Assembly (NCBI GenBank): GCA_037178975.1
Contig: JASJZH010000003.1
Span: 5,208,001-5,272,000 of the forward strand
Direction of reading: 5' to 3'
Source of the DNA: Oscheius tipulae
Lineage: Eukaryota; Nematoda; Chromadorea; Rhabditida; Rhabditidae
DNA length: 64,000 nucleotides
The number at the start of each line of letters is the position of its first letter. Position 1 is the stretch's first letter. Below the pieces are notes generated by a model that saw only the letters and a list, made by a program, of their open reading frames with translations, did not search any database and was not told the DNA's origin. Both the position numbers and the translations under genes were made by a program. Shown piece by piece: positions 34,830 through 47,200 of the stretch.

Positions 34830-37300
34830 GAAGAGGGGTAAAGCTTGGATTATTTCTAAGGTAACGAGATTGATCTGGATGTTTCTAAGATTCTGTCAAG
34901 TACAACAGGCGCGTGAAAGAGGATGTCATATGGAATCAACCGAGTCTGAAGATCACTCAGCTGTCGAGCTAACATGACTAGTGGGTCTTATAAGCGAAAA
35001 TTTCAATGGAGACTTGGCGAGATGTTTCTAGAGTCAAATCAAAATATTGCGTCTGCCCTTCCTTGTCCGTATCATCCCCCTCTTGAAATAAAGGACATTT
35101 TCGCCATCTTCTACTGGAAGCACGTGGATTCTTCTGGAGGAAAATAAGATAAAGGATATCACGCTTCCATGTTTGTTTTACCCGGAAAGAGGAGATTTTG
35201 AAACGGAAGTACACTCCAGTAGGCATATCAATAGACAAAGTTGTACAAAACAGTAGTGTGAAGAGAGAGTCTACCCGAGTCGAGTGAGTCGACCCAGCTG
35301 GTTGTCGCCTATAAAGGATTGTGTGGATCTTCCGCGTCTGCTCCCCGGGTTACAATTATGTCTTTCCCCTTAATAGTGTTAAAGCAGAAGAGCGTCAGAT
35401 CTCCCAGCTACTGAGAAACGCGCATTTTGGTCCAGAGAACAAATCCTTGTCGATAGGAAGGTGGTCCACACCCACTCGTTTTTAGGTTGTAGTGGGATTA
35501 AAACCGACACTCTGTAACCCCCGAACAAACAGCTCAATTAGGTTTTTTGAAGTGACGGCAAAGAGACAATGCCAATTAGATGTCTAGTTAAAAACTGGGT
35601 CAAATGACGTTCGATTCATGATGAAGTTATCAGAAATATTAGACAGGTACGGATGGTCTGATCTGAGAACTTTTGACCAGAGATGGAGACTGCGTGATTT
35701 AGTTCTGGTTCCAGTAGGAACAGTTACTAGCCTACAACGGTAGAAGAAAATGAGAAGTCTCTTTCCAATCCAGCTCAAGTAGTCATCCAGTCTAGGATTC
35801 GGCGCAAAGGGGCGCAAGTGCTCGGGTAGCCTAAGGGAGGAAAGAAGACTGTCTGGCCTCATCAAAATCTATTGGTCTGTGAGAGTCAAGAGACAAGTCG
35901 TCGCTACAGCAGACAACAGTGTGGACAAGTGCGAGAGGAGCTCGGGGTGGGAGGGACGGAAGCGTAGGTGCTAGCGAGGCAACTGAACCGTCGCTAAAAT
36001 CCCGGATCCACAAATTCGCATCACTAAGTTTGAGGCAGTTTTCGAACTCTGTCTCATTCCGGAAGACGTATACGCCTTGACGCCTCCAGGACACCAGAAA
36101 CCACGAAACTGACGAAACTGACCACCGACTAATACACCACCCACAAAGGAAGTAGCATAGTCGTTCTCTCATTCTGGATGTGACAGATGTTTTCGGATCA
36201 TTTACATAGTTCAGCAGGCAATTGGCGGAGATCGAAATGTTCTACCTGTACTCAGCTGCTAGTTGTTGATTAACATTAACAAAGAGATCAGGGCTCGGAT
36301 TTCTTCCTACTTGATAAGTACCAGGACACAGAGAGAAAGAGAGACGAATGAACTGTGAGGATTCATCAGTCTCTTTTGGAAAATGACGTTCTCATAAGGG
36401 ATCCGATCAGCTTAGACATAATTTGACCTAATGATCGCCGCCTTAGAAGACCCACCGCCCCCACCGCTTAGAAGCCGTTTTTGGGCAGCAATAATCCCAT
36501 TACAATTAATCTTAGAGGCTATTTCTGAAAAATCCCGAGTCTGATCTTTATGTGAAGCAATTATGTGAGGATTTAAGCCGAGAGGGAGGGAGACCCTTCC
36601 AGAGATTACTGTGGACTGCGGATTAGACGAGGACTCTGGTCATTTGTCTGTCTATGACCTCTCCTCTAGGCCGAGAAAGTACAAAGAAGATCAGACCGAA
36701 GCGGTCGAAACAAGTGCTTATGTATTAGTTCTGTCCGGGGAGGAGCTCAGGTGCAATTTGCTGGGACGGCGACGTTTTTTACGTCAGGAGCGTGAGAAAG
36801 GGGCGGGTCTGATCACGGTCTACGGTAAAAAAAGGTCTTTTTGGAAGGAATTGTTTAGAGAAAGGTCAAATGATCTTGTATAAAGAGCAGGATACGAGAA
36901 AGAGAATCTATTCAGAATAGACTAAAACCTGATGTCGTGATGGCGGAAAAAGGGGGAAAAAAGGATAGCAGCCAAAGTTGCAAGAAACTGAAGAAGACAG
37001 AGACATAAAAGTACACCCTGAAGAAGTTAGACACAGAGATCCAAAGGTACTTTGATTATAAGGATCTCTAGTACTTGCTCCTAGTCTTACTGCTGCTTAC
37101 TGTATTCCCAGCTTTGGGACAATCTTCATCAGACAACTTCCATTGTAGCCTCAATTTAGAAGAGGCAACTCTCAGCAGACTTTCCGAATTACTTTTCTTC
37201 GGATCAAATTGACAAATCGTGACAGCTTTGGACAACCGTGGGAGACGGTTACGGAGAGACGGCGTGTTACTTACAGGTCTAATTTATCAAGAAAGTGAAA
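34830..37300. other. Intergenic, no confident gene
   Basis: There are several ORFs of 60-113 codons (34978-35238 minus, 35584-35865 minus, 35831-36172 minus, 36611-36883 plus). None has splice support or known motifs. Some of this is probably the promoter region of the 34-kb gene. Confidence 0.4.
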
Positions 37301-37351
37301 TAAAATGAAGAGGCGTCTTTCTGCAAGTCTCAACTCTTTAGCGCATTCTTC

Positions 37352-37990
37352 TCAATGATGCCTACTCGTATAAATTACGTCTACCGACTGTCTCATGTTT
37401 TTGAAAAACAGTTTGATCCCTATGCATTTTACAATATGGTCAGCATGTGTGTTAGTTGGGAGACAACTTCCAAACAATCCATAAAAGACGAGACCAACGG
37501 TAGGAATGCCCCGCACTCTTCTTCTTAACTGGCTCGTACTCTTCAATTTGCCCAGTCTTTCGATTCGCTGATCTTTCTGTTATATCTAAATGGTCAAAGA
37601 AAACAATTTCGCGATATTCATATTGCTCGCAATGTGTGACGCAGAACGCCCCGCGATCTTCCTTAATCTGATAACCCTCCAGCTGCAATTTTAGAACTGT
37701 GGCTTTTTTCCCGGGTACCAGCTGTTGTTGCCACGTCGAAAATGAGTTTGACCAGCAGCGAGCGCTACGTAATCGTGGCTAAATTGGGCAGTTCCATGTA
37801 TTTGAGAACTAAGACAGTTATTAGCAATTGTTTTGACTAATATTTTCTGGTTGGCTGTGAAAACTACTTTTGTGGTCTCCTTCATAAGTTTAGTACTCAA
37901 ACCATTGCCACCAGTCAAGATACCCAATTGGGACAGACTGATCTAAAAAATTTGCAAATACTGCATGGAACTAGATTTGGATCACTAAGT
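37352..37990 (-). CDS. Candidate unidentified gene or pseudogene (weak)
   Basis: Two adjacent minus-strand ORFs have coding-like composition. The upstream one, from acceptor ttttttag near 37945, reads QLGILTGGNGLSTKLMKE through SQIHGTAQFSHDYVALAAG. The downstream one (37452-37688) reads EDRGAFCVTHCEQYEYREIV through ANRKTGQIEEYEPVKKK. A 36-nt GT-AG intron at 37683-37718, the typical size here, separates them. However, the frame that joins cleanly across it is not the same as the upstream ORF's frame. I recognise no family. It may be a decayed gene. Confidence 0.25.
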
Positions 37991-38204
37991 TATCCTGCTG
38001 CTCATTGCAAAAGGCTGCTACCCGCTCTGAGCAAACTTCCCGTGCTCTGCTAGATCAGCCGAGTTAACCTTCTACAAAGATTATTCTACGTTCTAATCGA
38101 ATAGTTCTACGTAGCAAAACTTCGTTTTTTACGTTGTGAGCAGTCGTGTTTGAACTAAGCCTTTTCGTTAAATAAGTTATCTGCGTAGCTGACTACGACA
38201 CCAA

Positions 38205-38600
38205 ATGTGCGATAATAGTGAACAATTGGGTCGTGGGAGAGGGAGAATTTATAGCACCAGGCTTTCCCGATTTGGGATACTTTTACATGTAAAATACGCT
38301 AAGTGTTTGGAGGAACCAGGGCAACAAACCACTGTCGAACTAAAGTTCCAACTTCAGACGCGATCAGATTGCTTGAACCAGTCAAACACTATCCAAAATA
38401 AGAACTACTTCGATTCCAGTAGCCTGGAACAAAGATCGCCAACTTGGACCGATCTCACATCCCATGTTATTTTTATCCGTATGTACACTAGTTCTTGTTT
38501 CTCAAGCTCTCTCTACAGAAATTGCGTAGCCAATGAGATTATCCTTCGCAATGACTCCTTCATACTTGCTACCTGGTGTCCTTTGAAGTTAGTCTCCTGA
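38205..38600 (+). CDS. Uninterrupted 131-codon ORF, unknown (weak)
   Basis: The ORF starts at a true ATG (MCDNSEQLGRGRGRIYSTRL) and runs to TGA at 38598-38600. Composition is mixed, with no recognisable domain, signal peptide or TM helix. There is no clear splice site or polyadenylation signal. It could be chance in this AT-richer region. Confidence 0.15.
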   Translation: MCDNSEQLGRGRGRIYSTRLSRFGILLHVKYAKCLEEPGQQTTVELKFQLQTRSDCLNQSNTIQNKNYFDSSSLEQRSPTWTDLTSHVIFIRMYTSSCFSSSLYRNCVANEIILRNDSFILATWCPLKLVS

Positions 38601-41600
38601 TCTATTTTGGGATTAAATCCACGTGGAGTGAACAAACAGGAAGAGCAAGGAATCTACGTAGGAGAATCCGAGAGATCTCCTAAACAAAACAGGTAGAGCG
38701 GGAACAAACAGCCCTCACAGAACTATCATTCTCCACAATGGAGAGATCAAAGTTGGGAACCTATTTTGCGAGGTAGTTTCATTGAAAAGGCTAAGATAAT
38801 CATTGCGCGTTGCGCTACGCGGTGGTTTGGTTCCACGGTGGCTTGATGTGCGCGCAAGGTTAGCAATAACCCGGAACTCAGAATACCAGTTGTCAAGACG
38901 ATGCAGCCAATAGAAAAATTTTGCGTTTGTTCGAAAATGTCATACGTAGGAGCGCTCCTACAGTATAAATAGTTGTCCTAAACCATTTTTTGTTGTTAAT
39001 GAAATATTGGTAAATGCGGTGCTTACGTTGGTAAGGAAATATCCTCCAAAGATTTAGCAAAAAGGGGACAATTATAATTAAAATAGCGACTGCGAAAAGA
39101 AGGGCGGTTTGGGTTGTGCAAAAACGGGACAATCGAAAACAGTGCAAAAACAGGGCAAGAGAATTCTGTAGGCAAATTGGGAAAGGCCAAACAGCGCCTC
39201 ATTTCATTGTTTTGAGAAAGTCTAGTGGACATTACGTATTCTCAAAATTCGAGCCGTGGGTCGAATTGCGCGATACTCTACCATGGTAGTGTTATGAGAG
39301 ATTATTTAATTATATCAAAAAACAAAATTCATGAAAAGGAATGGGAAGAGAGTCCACGTTGAGATCTCTTACCGGACTTATTCATGTGGACATTTGACGT
39401 CGGAATCATGCCGAGGAAAACACAAAAATGGATACCCACAACAAAGTTTCAAATGTTGTTTCTCGAGGTAAAGGACTCTAAAATGTACAGAACGTAGCCT
39501 TGTCTCCCACGCGTCACATTTCAACCATTCTGCCGCCTTCCCTCATTTTTAGGGTACTGTAGGGATAGCTTTACGGAAGTCTTTGAGCAGGTAAGAGATA
39601 AGAACATACTAGTATCCCTAAAAATCCTGAAAGACTTCAGATGGTCAAAAGAGACTAGAAAGTTTCCAAATGGAGCTCGGTGGAGAGCCGAAAATGAAAT
39701 GAGCATTACCCAGTTGCTGTCCAAGATTAGGGTAATATGACCAAAAGATTTCAAGGAAACATGTGCTTCATTAGCTCCTTGATGACGTTTAGGCCATCCT
39801 TGCCTTTGCTAATATTTGGCCACTTTTGGCCACATTACCTCCCACCCCTGATGTCACCACAAATCTTCTTCTCTTTTTCCAATGAAATATGAGGAAGTTA
39901 CCCAAAAAAAAAAATGACGAGTTATAGCTAATTGCGGGGGTTATGGAGCATAAATGTTTAACCAGGTTGTCTGTTAATTGGGGGAGGCCCCTTAATGATG
40001 CGACTTTTTATAAAAGAGAGTATATGACTATTTTTAGATGATTGGGATCTACCAATATAAATCGAAACAAAATTTTGAGGAGGGGGAGAAGAAACATGCC
40101 AGATGGCAACAGTTGAAAAGAGACCGCCTCCATATGTACCGTGATTTTTTGGCGGCCGAGAGTCTACGGTCGATCCAGATGTAAAGTTCTAGATCTATCT
40201 CTGTTTCGAACCAGACGCAGGAAGACATCCCTCTGTGTTTAGTCGAGAATAATAACTGGTTAGCTAGTCGTCGGCAGCGTCATTCGACGGAAACTTTTGA
40301 GCTAGAGTTCGGGTCGACATAACGAAAAACCGGGTCGGCGGGACGTCATCTTCGAGGAAATTGCTTTCTGCTAACAGAAATAAGAGTCTACAATTTGGAT
40401 CAAACTCCTCTTGACTCTCGACTAACACTTCCGTGTCCCTCCAACGGAAAGTATCAAGTGTTGGTAGGCAGGGAAAGATCAAAAGTCAAATCTTGAGCTG
40501 ATCTGTTAGAAGAATAGAGGCTAATGTGCTGAGCTAAGAACTTAAACTGATAAAAAAGTCTTCCAGTATTGTTACAATCCCGTTTCGCGGCATAGTCTAT
40601 AGGTCGACAATGCACTGGTCAGCGATTCATGTAACCCATCTAATCTGTGCTGACTACCTCGTACCAAGTGAAAACGAAAAAGGATGTTTTCAGACTGATG
40701 AAATTTACAGTACACCTCAAAGAGTATCAACAAACTATAGGACACCAGATGCTTACGCTCCTGGCGGAGCGACTCACACTGTCAGTGCTCATTTTGCAAG
40801 TTGAACTGTCCTGGCTTGACTTGTCAACTCTAATTTGGAATAACACTTGACAGAAAAGGCTACAAACGTTGTTAAGTGCTATCTCAGATTATAGTGTACC
40901 TGTGTAACAGACTCCTCTTGCAAATTGTAAAGGTAGGATAAACAAAAGGAAGTGGATAGTAAGGAGAATTGTTCTAGAATTGTACTTTAACTTCGAACTA
41001 GAGCGTCATCCAAAACATGATGACCAATAGAATATGACGTCCTCCTACAACTCTATTGTGCAAGCAGGTCATTCACGATCTGATCTTCGAAAAAGAAGGG
41101 TCAGTGGAGCGAGATACAAACTGAAAGTGAGTCAAGAAGCACACTAGGTCAAAGAGTATGGATCTGGGAGACTGGTCGAGCTCTGTGTCCAACAACCCAA
41201 TTAGCTCAATGGAATGATGTGGTCGACCCGCCTCGACCCGAATTGGGCCCGCCTTTCCTGACGTGGACCCGAATGGATGGTGTCACGCCTCCAGAAGGCC
41301 TGTTTGCATTTATTTAATCAACGTTTTGATGCATGAGGGTCAAGTTTCAGTGGCGAGAGGGCGGTGAAACAAATCTTCTGAAAATGGAAACTGGTTACCA
41401 ATTCTTTTTTGTTCCTAATCCCATGAAAGAGCTGTGTTTCGTAGCATCTGAAATCTGAGCTGGTCATCTTCTGGGCTATTGTCTCTCAGAAGAGGAGCAC
41501 ATCTAATTGAGAGCCCACACACGTTGTCCCGCCAGTTCCGATGAGCCGTGATGATATAATTTGCTAAATTCGGAACGCATGATGTTTTTCCCGTTATTGG

Positions 41601-42309
41601 AAAGCCCGGATAAGGTTTGATCTATTCCACTTATTCCGATTCATTCAGGTCTCCCATCTGTTCCATAAGCGGCTTTTCAGATTTTCTCGAAAACGTGGTT
41701 GCAATCTTGTCGAGATCCGCCTACACCTCGAAGATCACAGGAAATATTGTTTCGGAAATACCTACGTGACATCAACGAAATTGAAGAAACTGGTGACAAA
41801 CACTAACCGGCGCTGCGCGGGTGGCAGTTCGCCTACGCTAGACGTGTCCCTATTGCATGGCCGACTGCTTCAGTGCTCAATGAATAGCGTAATTTTCGAG
41901 GAAAACATAATGGAAATAAAATCAAGTTTTGAAAAAGCGCACTTTTCCGGTCCTGTACGGATTTTGTAACTTACTATAATCTTTTGAATTTGTTAGGCGG
42001 TGTTCTCAAAAAACCATTCCTGTTCCTGGTACCTGATTTACCTCTTTTCGTTCTGCTCTTTGTCTTCATTTAATTCGTAGAAAAAAACAGTAGTTTTCAG
42101 TTGTAAATAGGCATGGAGAAAACGATCATTCGAGATGTGGTAAGGTCGTTGCCGGTCAGTTTTATTCTCTTTGGCGGATTTATGCCCGCACCTTCCAGTA
42201 AGCATAGAAACTTGACGCTCTTTCCGAGCGTACATAAAAATACACCTTTACTCTTTCGGGGGATAAAAAACACCCGTATTTTAGAGCGGACGAAAAAATC
42301 CGGAGGACT
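38601..42309. other. Intergenic, no confident gene
   Basis: There are scattered ORFs of 60-84 codons without splice or motif support. The sequence is AT-rich in places (39240-39330, 39890-40080). I see no transposase, no long terminal repeats and no RNA gene. Confidence 0.4.
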
Positions 42310-42810
42310 CTAGACAGGTTGACAAACAATCTATTTTAAATTGTTCGCGCGTCTCTGTGTTTGTCTGAAGCCGTCTGTGCATATAAAGTCAGGTTGACAG
42401 TACAAGCTGTGAGTTCGAAGGATAAGAAGTAAAAAGAGCATGAAGTGGACAGGTTAGGTCTAAAGAATAACAACTGGACATCTTCACATAATAAAAAGTG
42501 GCGTACATCCGAGAAGAAGTGAACAGGACATGGATCAGACAGGTTGATAGGACAAGAAAAGTGTTCACAGAAATTGAGGTGATCTCAAAGTGCAGTGGTC
42601 GGGTTGACACATTTACCTGACAACTGACAGACAACCAGAGTTGGGATTTCAAGGGTAAAACGTTAGCAGGTTGACAGAATAAAGGGGGGTCTCGGGAATA
42701 ACAAACGTACAAGTCGACAGGAATAGGAAGTGTACTCAAAGGAGAGCCAATGGTCAAGTTGATAGTATAGTATTAGATAAAACGACAGCTTGACAGGTTC
42801 AGAAACAGGG
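42310..42810. repeat. Degenerate tandem repeat with recurring caggttgacag core
   Basis: The core caggttgacag, or close variants (acaggttgataggac, gcaggttgacagaat, gtcgggttgacac, agcttgacaggttc), recurs about ten times between roughly 42312 and 42800. It is visible near 42314, 42390, 42449, 42540, 42600, 42667, 42709, 42751 and 42790. Spacing is irregular at about 40-90 bp. The minus strand stays open across most of it and encodes echoing peptides (STCLIHVLFTS and LTCPLHALFTS), as expected from a decayed repeat array, not from a gene. Confidence 0.55.
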
Positions 42811-43089
42811 TTTGAAAGAAAAAAGGGCTGAGGTTTAGAATAGAGAGAAAGACGAGGACGTTTTGATTATTATGTGTTGTACGCCCTAATAACTCTGTTT
42901 GAGTGACTTCGTAACAAATTATAGGCTTGCTAAATCTTCAAATGCCTTCTATCTAAATGGGGGTTTATGCACACTTCTAACCAAGGTGTGCTTTTATGGC
43001 CGAAAGCAAGTTTTTATGCCCGCCAGAAAATAACGGATGTATATTCATGCCCAAAATTAAGTTTAGTTTATGCCCGATTTCAAATCGGG

Positions 43090-43096
43090 TATAAAT
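43090..43096 (+). promoter_or_regulatory. TATA box (TATAAAT) upstream of the 164-aa gene
   Basis: The sequence gggtataaatac lies 58 bp upstream of ATG 43148. A possible splice-leader or intron acceptor (aactttag) sits 10 nt before the ATG. Confidence 0.45.
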
Positions 43097-43147
43097 ACTA
43101 CCGGCCATCCTCTTTACACTATAATTTTGTAACTTTAGGCTCAAAAC

Positions 43148-44028
43148 ATGCAGCAGCAAAGACTCGCCCAGAAGAAGTTCGAGGAGGAACGGATAAAACA
43201 CACAGCTATTTATGCCGAACTGATGAAAGAGAGCAGTAGCACCGAAACTTCGAAAGACGGGAACTCAAATACCGAGGGCCAATCTAGCGAGTCTGCTGCT
43301 GACAAAGGTTCCTTTTCATATTATGCATAAAGGCGCTACCCTGTTTGAATTCGATGCACAAATCAGAAAGACGTGCGGGAGGAATTCGTCAAAAATAATG
43401 ATTCTTCAATCAACAACTGATGCAAAATAAAAAACTTTCTGAGAGTGTTTTTGAGGGTTTCGTCATAGAGCAAAAAGGTCTAACTGGGAGTCGAATCGTT
43501 TTGTAATCGGGGCGCTAACCGGCTGAGTCATGCGGATGAGTATGCAGTTTTTGCAGAAAGTACATGAGACTAGATAATACGCAACCGTCTTGGGCCGCAA
43601 ATGAGACAATGTTTAGAAGACGAAGCAGATGACAAATACTTGATAAATAAATGGAAAACGGAAGCCAACTTGTATAAAGAATTTTCGTTTCCTAATGTAG
43701 GTTTCGTTCTGTTTTATCCTATTTGTTTCTTGCAGGAGGACAACCAAGCAGTATCTGCTTTGCGAGGAACTTCTGATTTGACTTTTATTACTAGCTACGA
43801 AGGATGGACCAGCATGTTCACGCTCTCCACGTCTAAATCTGATCACGGTTAGCAGTTTAATTTTCGGCAAAAGTTCGGTTTTCAGAAATAAACACATTGA
43901 CTCTGCTTTCTCGAAAAGAAGTAAAAGAATATGACAGAAGACGGGAAGAGCTACAAATGCTGGTTGACAATGGATCCCCGTTGATCGACGTCATTCAGAA
44001 CGTGTGCTGGAAAATCATCATCCCATAA
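43148..44028 (+). CDS. Unidentified 164-aa protein, 4 exons
   Basis: I do not recognise the product. Exons are 43148-43307, 43617-43696, 43736-43847 and 43886-44028. Phases agree (1, 0, 1) and the total is 495 nt. Donors are gttcct, gtaggt and gttagc; acceptors are gtttag, ttgcag and tttcag. The N-terminus is charged and probably helical (QQQRLAQKKFEEERIKHTAI), followed by a Ser/Thr/Glu-rich linker. The second half is a compact region containing LINKWKTEANLYKEFSF, TSDLTFITSYEGWTSMFTL and KEVKEYDRRREELQMLVDNG, ending VCWKIIIP. There is no signal peptide or TM helix. It lies 194 bp upstream of the phospholipase start on the same strand, so the two could be co-transcribed; that is inference. Confidence 0.7.
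43478..43540 (-). other. tRNA-like remnant with A-box and B-box matches
   Basis: On the minus strand, TGACTCAGCCGG fits the RNA polymerase III A-box at all but one position, and GATTCGACTCC fits the B-box. The gap between them is about 21 nt, too short for an anticodon arm, and the D- and T-stems do not pair well. It lies inside the first intron of the 164-aa gene. A decayed tRNA or tRNA-derived element is possible; this is not a functional tRNA. Confidence 0.25.
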
Positions 44029-44221
44029 AATAACTGAGCTTTTCCATTTTGTACTATCATAACTTCCACATAAAATGAACGAATTTCGAACTTTGTGTCC
44101 TATCGTGTTGTTCTCGGCAAACTAACATATCGGACCGCCTTGTTTATAGTTCAAGTCGCCCCTTGTCAACAGCCCGGCAGTGTTCACGAAAGCCGCAGCC
44201 AGTCTACCGCGTTCGTCTACA

Positions 44222-47200
44222 ATGGCCCTTTTTGCTCTTGGAGCACGTCTCACGGAGAAGGTCAGTTCATCTTTTCGGTCGAGCAGATGAGGTTAGCCCT
44301 GGGGCCCAACCAATCGATTCTCCCACGTCTTTTGGTTAGTCAATACACGTCGGCTGCCAACAAATGACCTTTTTCCAGTTCTTTCAACTAGATCTTCTGA
44401 ATAGAGATTGTAGACGATTTGTCTAGGGCTTGTTTGACAGCTTCGATTTCCAAATAGTTGTTGTTGGACGAATGACTGGTCAAACACTGCCGTCATAGTG
44501 AGAACAGCTTCGAACTGTGCCGTGTTTGCCTCTAGTCTGCCTCGGTTTTTGCATAATAGCCCCGTCTCTAGAAAAGCTCTTTTTTGATCATAGAAAACAG
44601 TTTCATGTTTTTACGTCGAGCCATCTCCGATAGACACAGCATTGTTGTTCATAGATATGGCCAGTCTAATTGTCAGTTTTGAAAATGCCGTGCGAACGGC
44701 ACGTAGAACAAAACGAACACAATAAATTAATTTTGTTGCTATTTTTTAGCGCCAAATGTCGGGATTCCGTATTTCAAAATGCGTCTTTCGATTATTTTGC
44801 ACTTGTGCCATCTGTGGTAAACAGGAATGTTTACCTCGGTCCTCGCTGGCGCCAGCTGAAACACGTCCGTGGGGGGCGAGTGATCTCTGGTCGATAGCAA
44901 GTGCATAAACAACACGGAAAAAAAGACTCATAGAAGGTTCTAGACTTTGTGCTTAACTGGGCGATTTTCTTAATGTATATCGATAAAATATCAAAGTTAC
45001 AGGTCACCTTCTCAACAGTGGCCAAATACGGTGCTATGGAACTCGAAGAAAATGTAAATATGAGCAGATCTGCTTCGGAAAGTGCAATTGAAGAGCCAGT
45101 CACCTCGGATGGAGAGTCCGAAAGTAATGCGGAGAGCGAGTTTGGAGACAAAAGTGCCATCAGGTACCTCTTCTTCTCGTACTCTTCTAACTCTTTGTTT
45201 CCAGTTATCTAAGCATGCTATCCAACGCAATTTGGAGTGGGCAAGTAGAGCGAAAACCATCGTACTGCTCTGGAAATGACTCCTGGGTTCCGTCTAAAGC
45301 TGACCAGATCGTCGAATTGCCCAAGCAACGCGTTACCAGTTACAAAAAGGTCTATCCGCTAATGGGAGATGATTTGGACAAAAATGGTTCCTTTGCTGTC
45401 ATTTCTGATATCGAAGCCCAGGTGCTTTTTGATCTTGTTCCTTTTCTTATATCCTTTTAGGTTGCGTTTGATGAGATGTCGTCTAATTATTCCTCTCCGA
45501 GCAGCAGCCGACCCACGTCTCCTTCTGTCGAATCTCCGCCAAACAGTCCCGGACTTGACAGTAGTATCGACTCTACTGTCCGCTTGGAACCATTGGATCA
45601 GCCGTTGAAACCACCTCTTCATCATCTTGTTATCAGTTTCTGGACTGGCTCGAAGGACAACAAACATATTCTATCGCTCTACAGAAGTCGCAGAGTTAGT
45701 TTATTCAGATTATTCGATCCCTACTTGACCGATTTGGTCTTTTAATCTAATTGTGAGCTGGAACGAGTCCATTGACCCGAATTGGTCAGACAAATTTAAC
45801 CTGATCCTAGGTATTTATCTGCGCGACGTGCTATTTGCAAACGAGTTTGTTGTTTTCAGATTACCGACGTGATTGCTCTTTGTGAAAGATGTCGCGAATG
45901 CAGGGAACTGTTCAGGATCACACCTAAACGTAATACTTGTCCACTTAGTAAAAATGCTGGATTCAGATTTGAAGAAGGAAGAGTACATATCGGAGCTTCT
46001 GGCTTTGCTCAAAAAGCACCTTCTCTGGAAGTCTGCGCACATTGCAGCTGCATTGGGCATCGTAGAATATTTCAAGCCAGTCACCACCCAGGCCAAGAAT
46101 TCCTTGCGTGTCTTCTGTCATCCAGAGAACTGGTCTCCGTTGCTCATAGCTGTTCAGAACAACCAGTTAGTTTCCTTCATCTTTTTCCGAATCCCTATTC
46201 TTCAGAGTCCCTCTGGTCGCCCATCTTCTGACGCTCGGTCCGGATATCACAGTCATCGACACAAACAAAAACAACGTCTTGCATCTGGCAGCCTCTGCTA
46301 GTGAAGAAATGGTGAAGCTGCTCATGGAGACGGGAAAATGTGCCGATATGTTGAATGTGCCCAATGCATACGGATGTTCTCCGCTTTACTTGGCTGTTAC
46401 TGGTGCTCAGGTCAATTGTGCGAAAGCCTTCCGTAATTACGGAGCCTCTTTCACGGCAATTCCTCCGGCTAGCAGTCAAACCCCCCTGATGGATCTCATG
46501 AAGAGAAACAAACTCGATCTTCAGTCAGTTCTTTTATTTTTCAAAAAGAAACATTTTTCAGACTAATGAAGGCTATTTTGGACCAGAATCCAGAAGCTGT
46601 GAAGGAGACGGATCCTATCTCAGGGAATGGCATTCTCCATAATGCTTCCTACAAGAAACCTTTAATAGCACTTCTACAGCTCAAAGCTGACGAAGTTCAT
46701 CTGGACGCCAGAAACTCTCAAATGCAGACGTGTCTCCATCTTTATGTGCAAAGGTGATCTTTTTTTTGTAATCCACTAACCAGCGGTTTAGGAATGATCT
46801 CTCACTCGTCATGGCCATCACTGCTTTCAATGCTAGTTTATAAGTATTCTTTCAAAACGATACAATTTAGGCTGATCTCAATGCTAAAGATAATAATGGT
46901 AATACGCCTCTCCATCTCGCTGTTTCGGTATCTTGTGTTGAAATTCATTACAAGCATGTTTTTTTTTCTAGAACAACAACCTCGATATTGTACGTCTCCT
47001 TCTTTGCCTCGGAGCCGAGCCTAACGCTATCAACAATCACTACGAGACTCCCCGTCATCTGGCCGCCAAAATGAGAGACGAGTATATCATATTTTATATT
47101 CTTTTGGAAAACTAACTTTCAGTGAAACGGGTATTGAAATTATTCGGGCTCTGATGATCTGTGGAGCTCGAACTTGTACCAAAGGCTTCCTCGGATGCAC

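Noticed and set aside
35831-36172. 113-codon minus-strand ORF
   Set aside because: No recognisable family, no splice support, and composition similar to flanking non-coding sequence.
44293-44496. Minus-strand 67-codon ORF (begins [12 protein letters not shown]) in phospholipase intron 1
   Set aside because: It looks protein-like, but there is no splice partner, no homologue I can recall, and it lies within an intron on the other strand.
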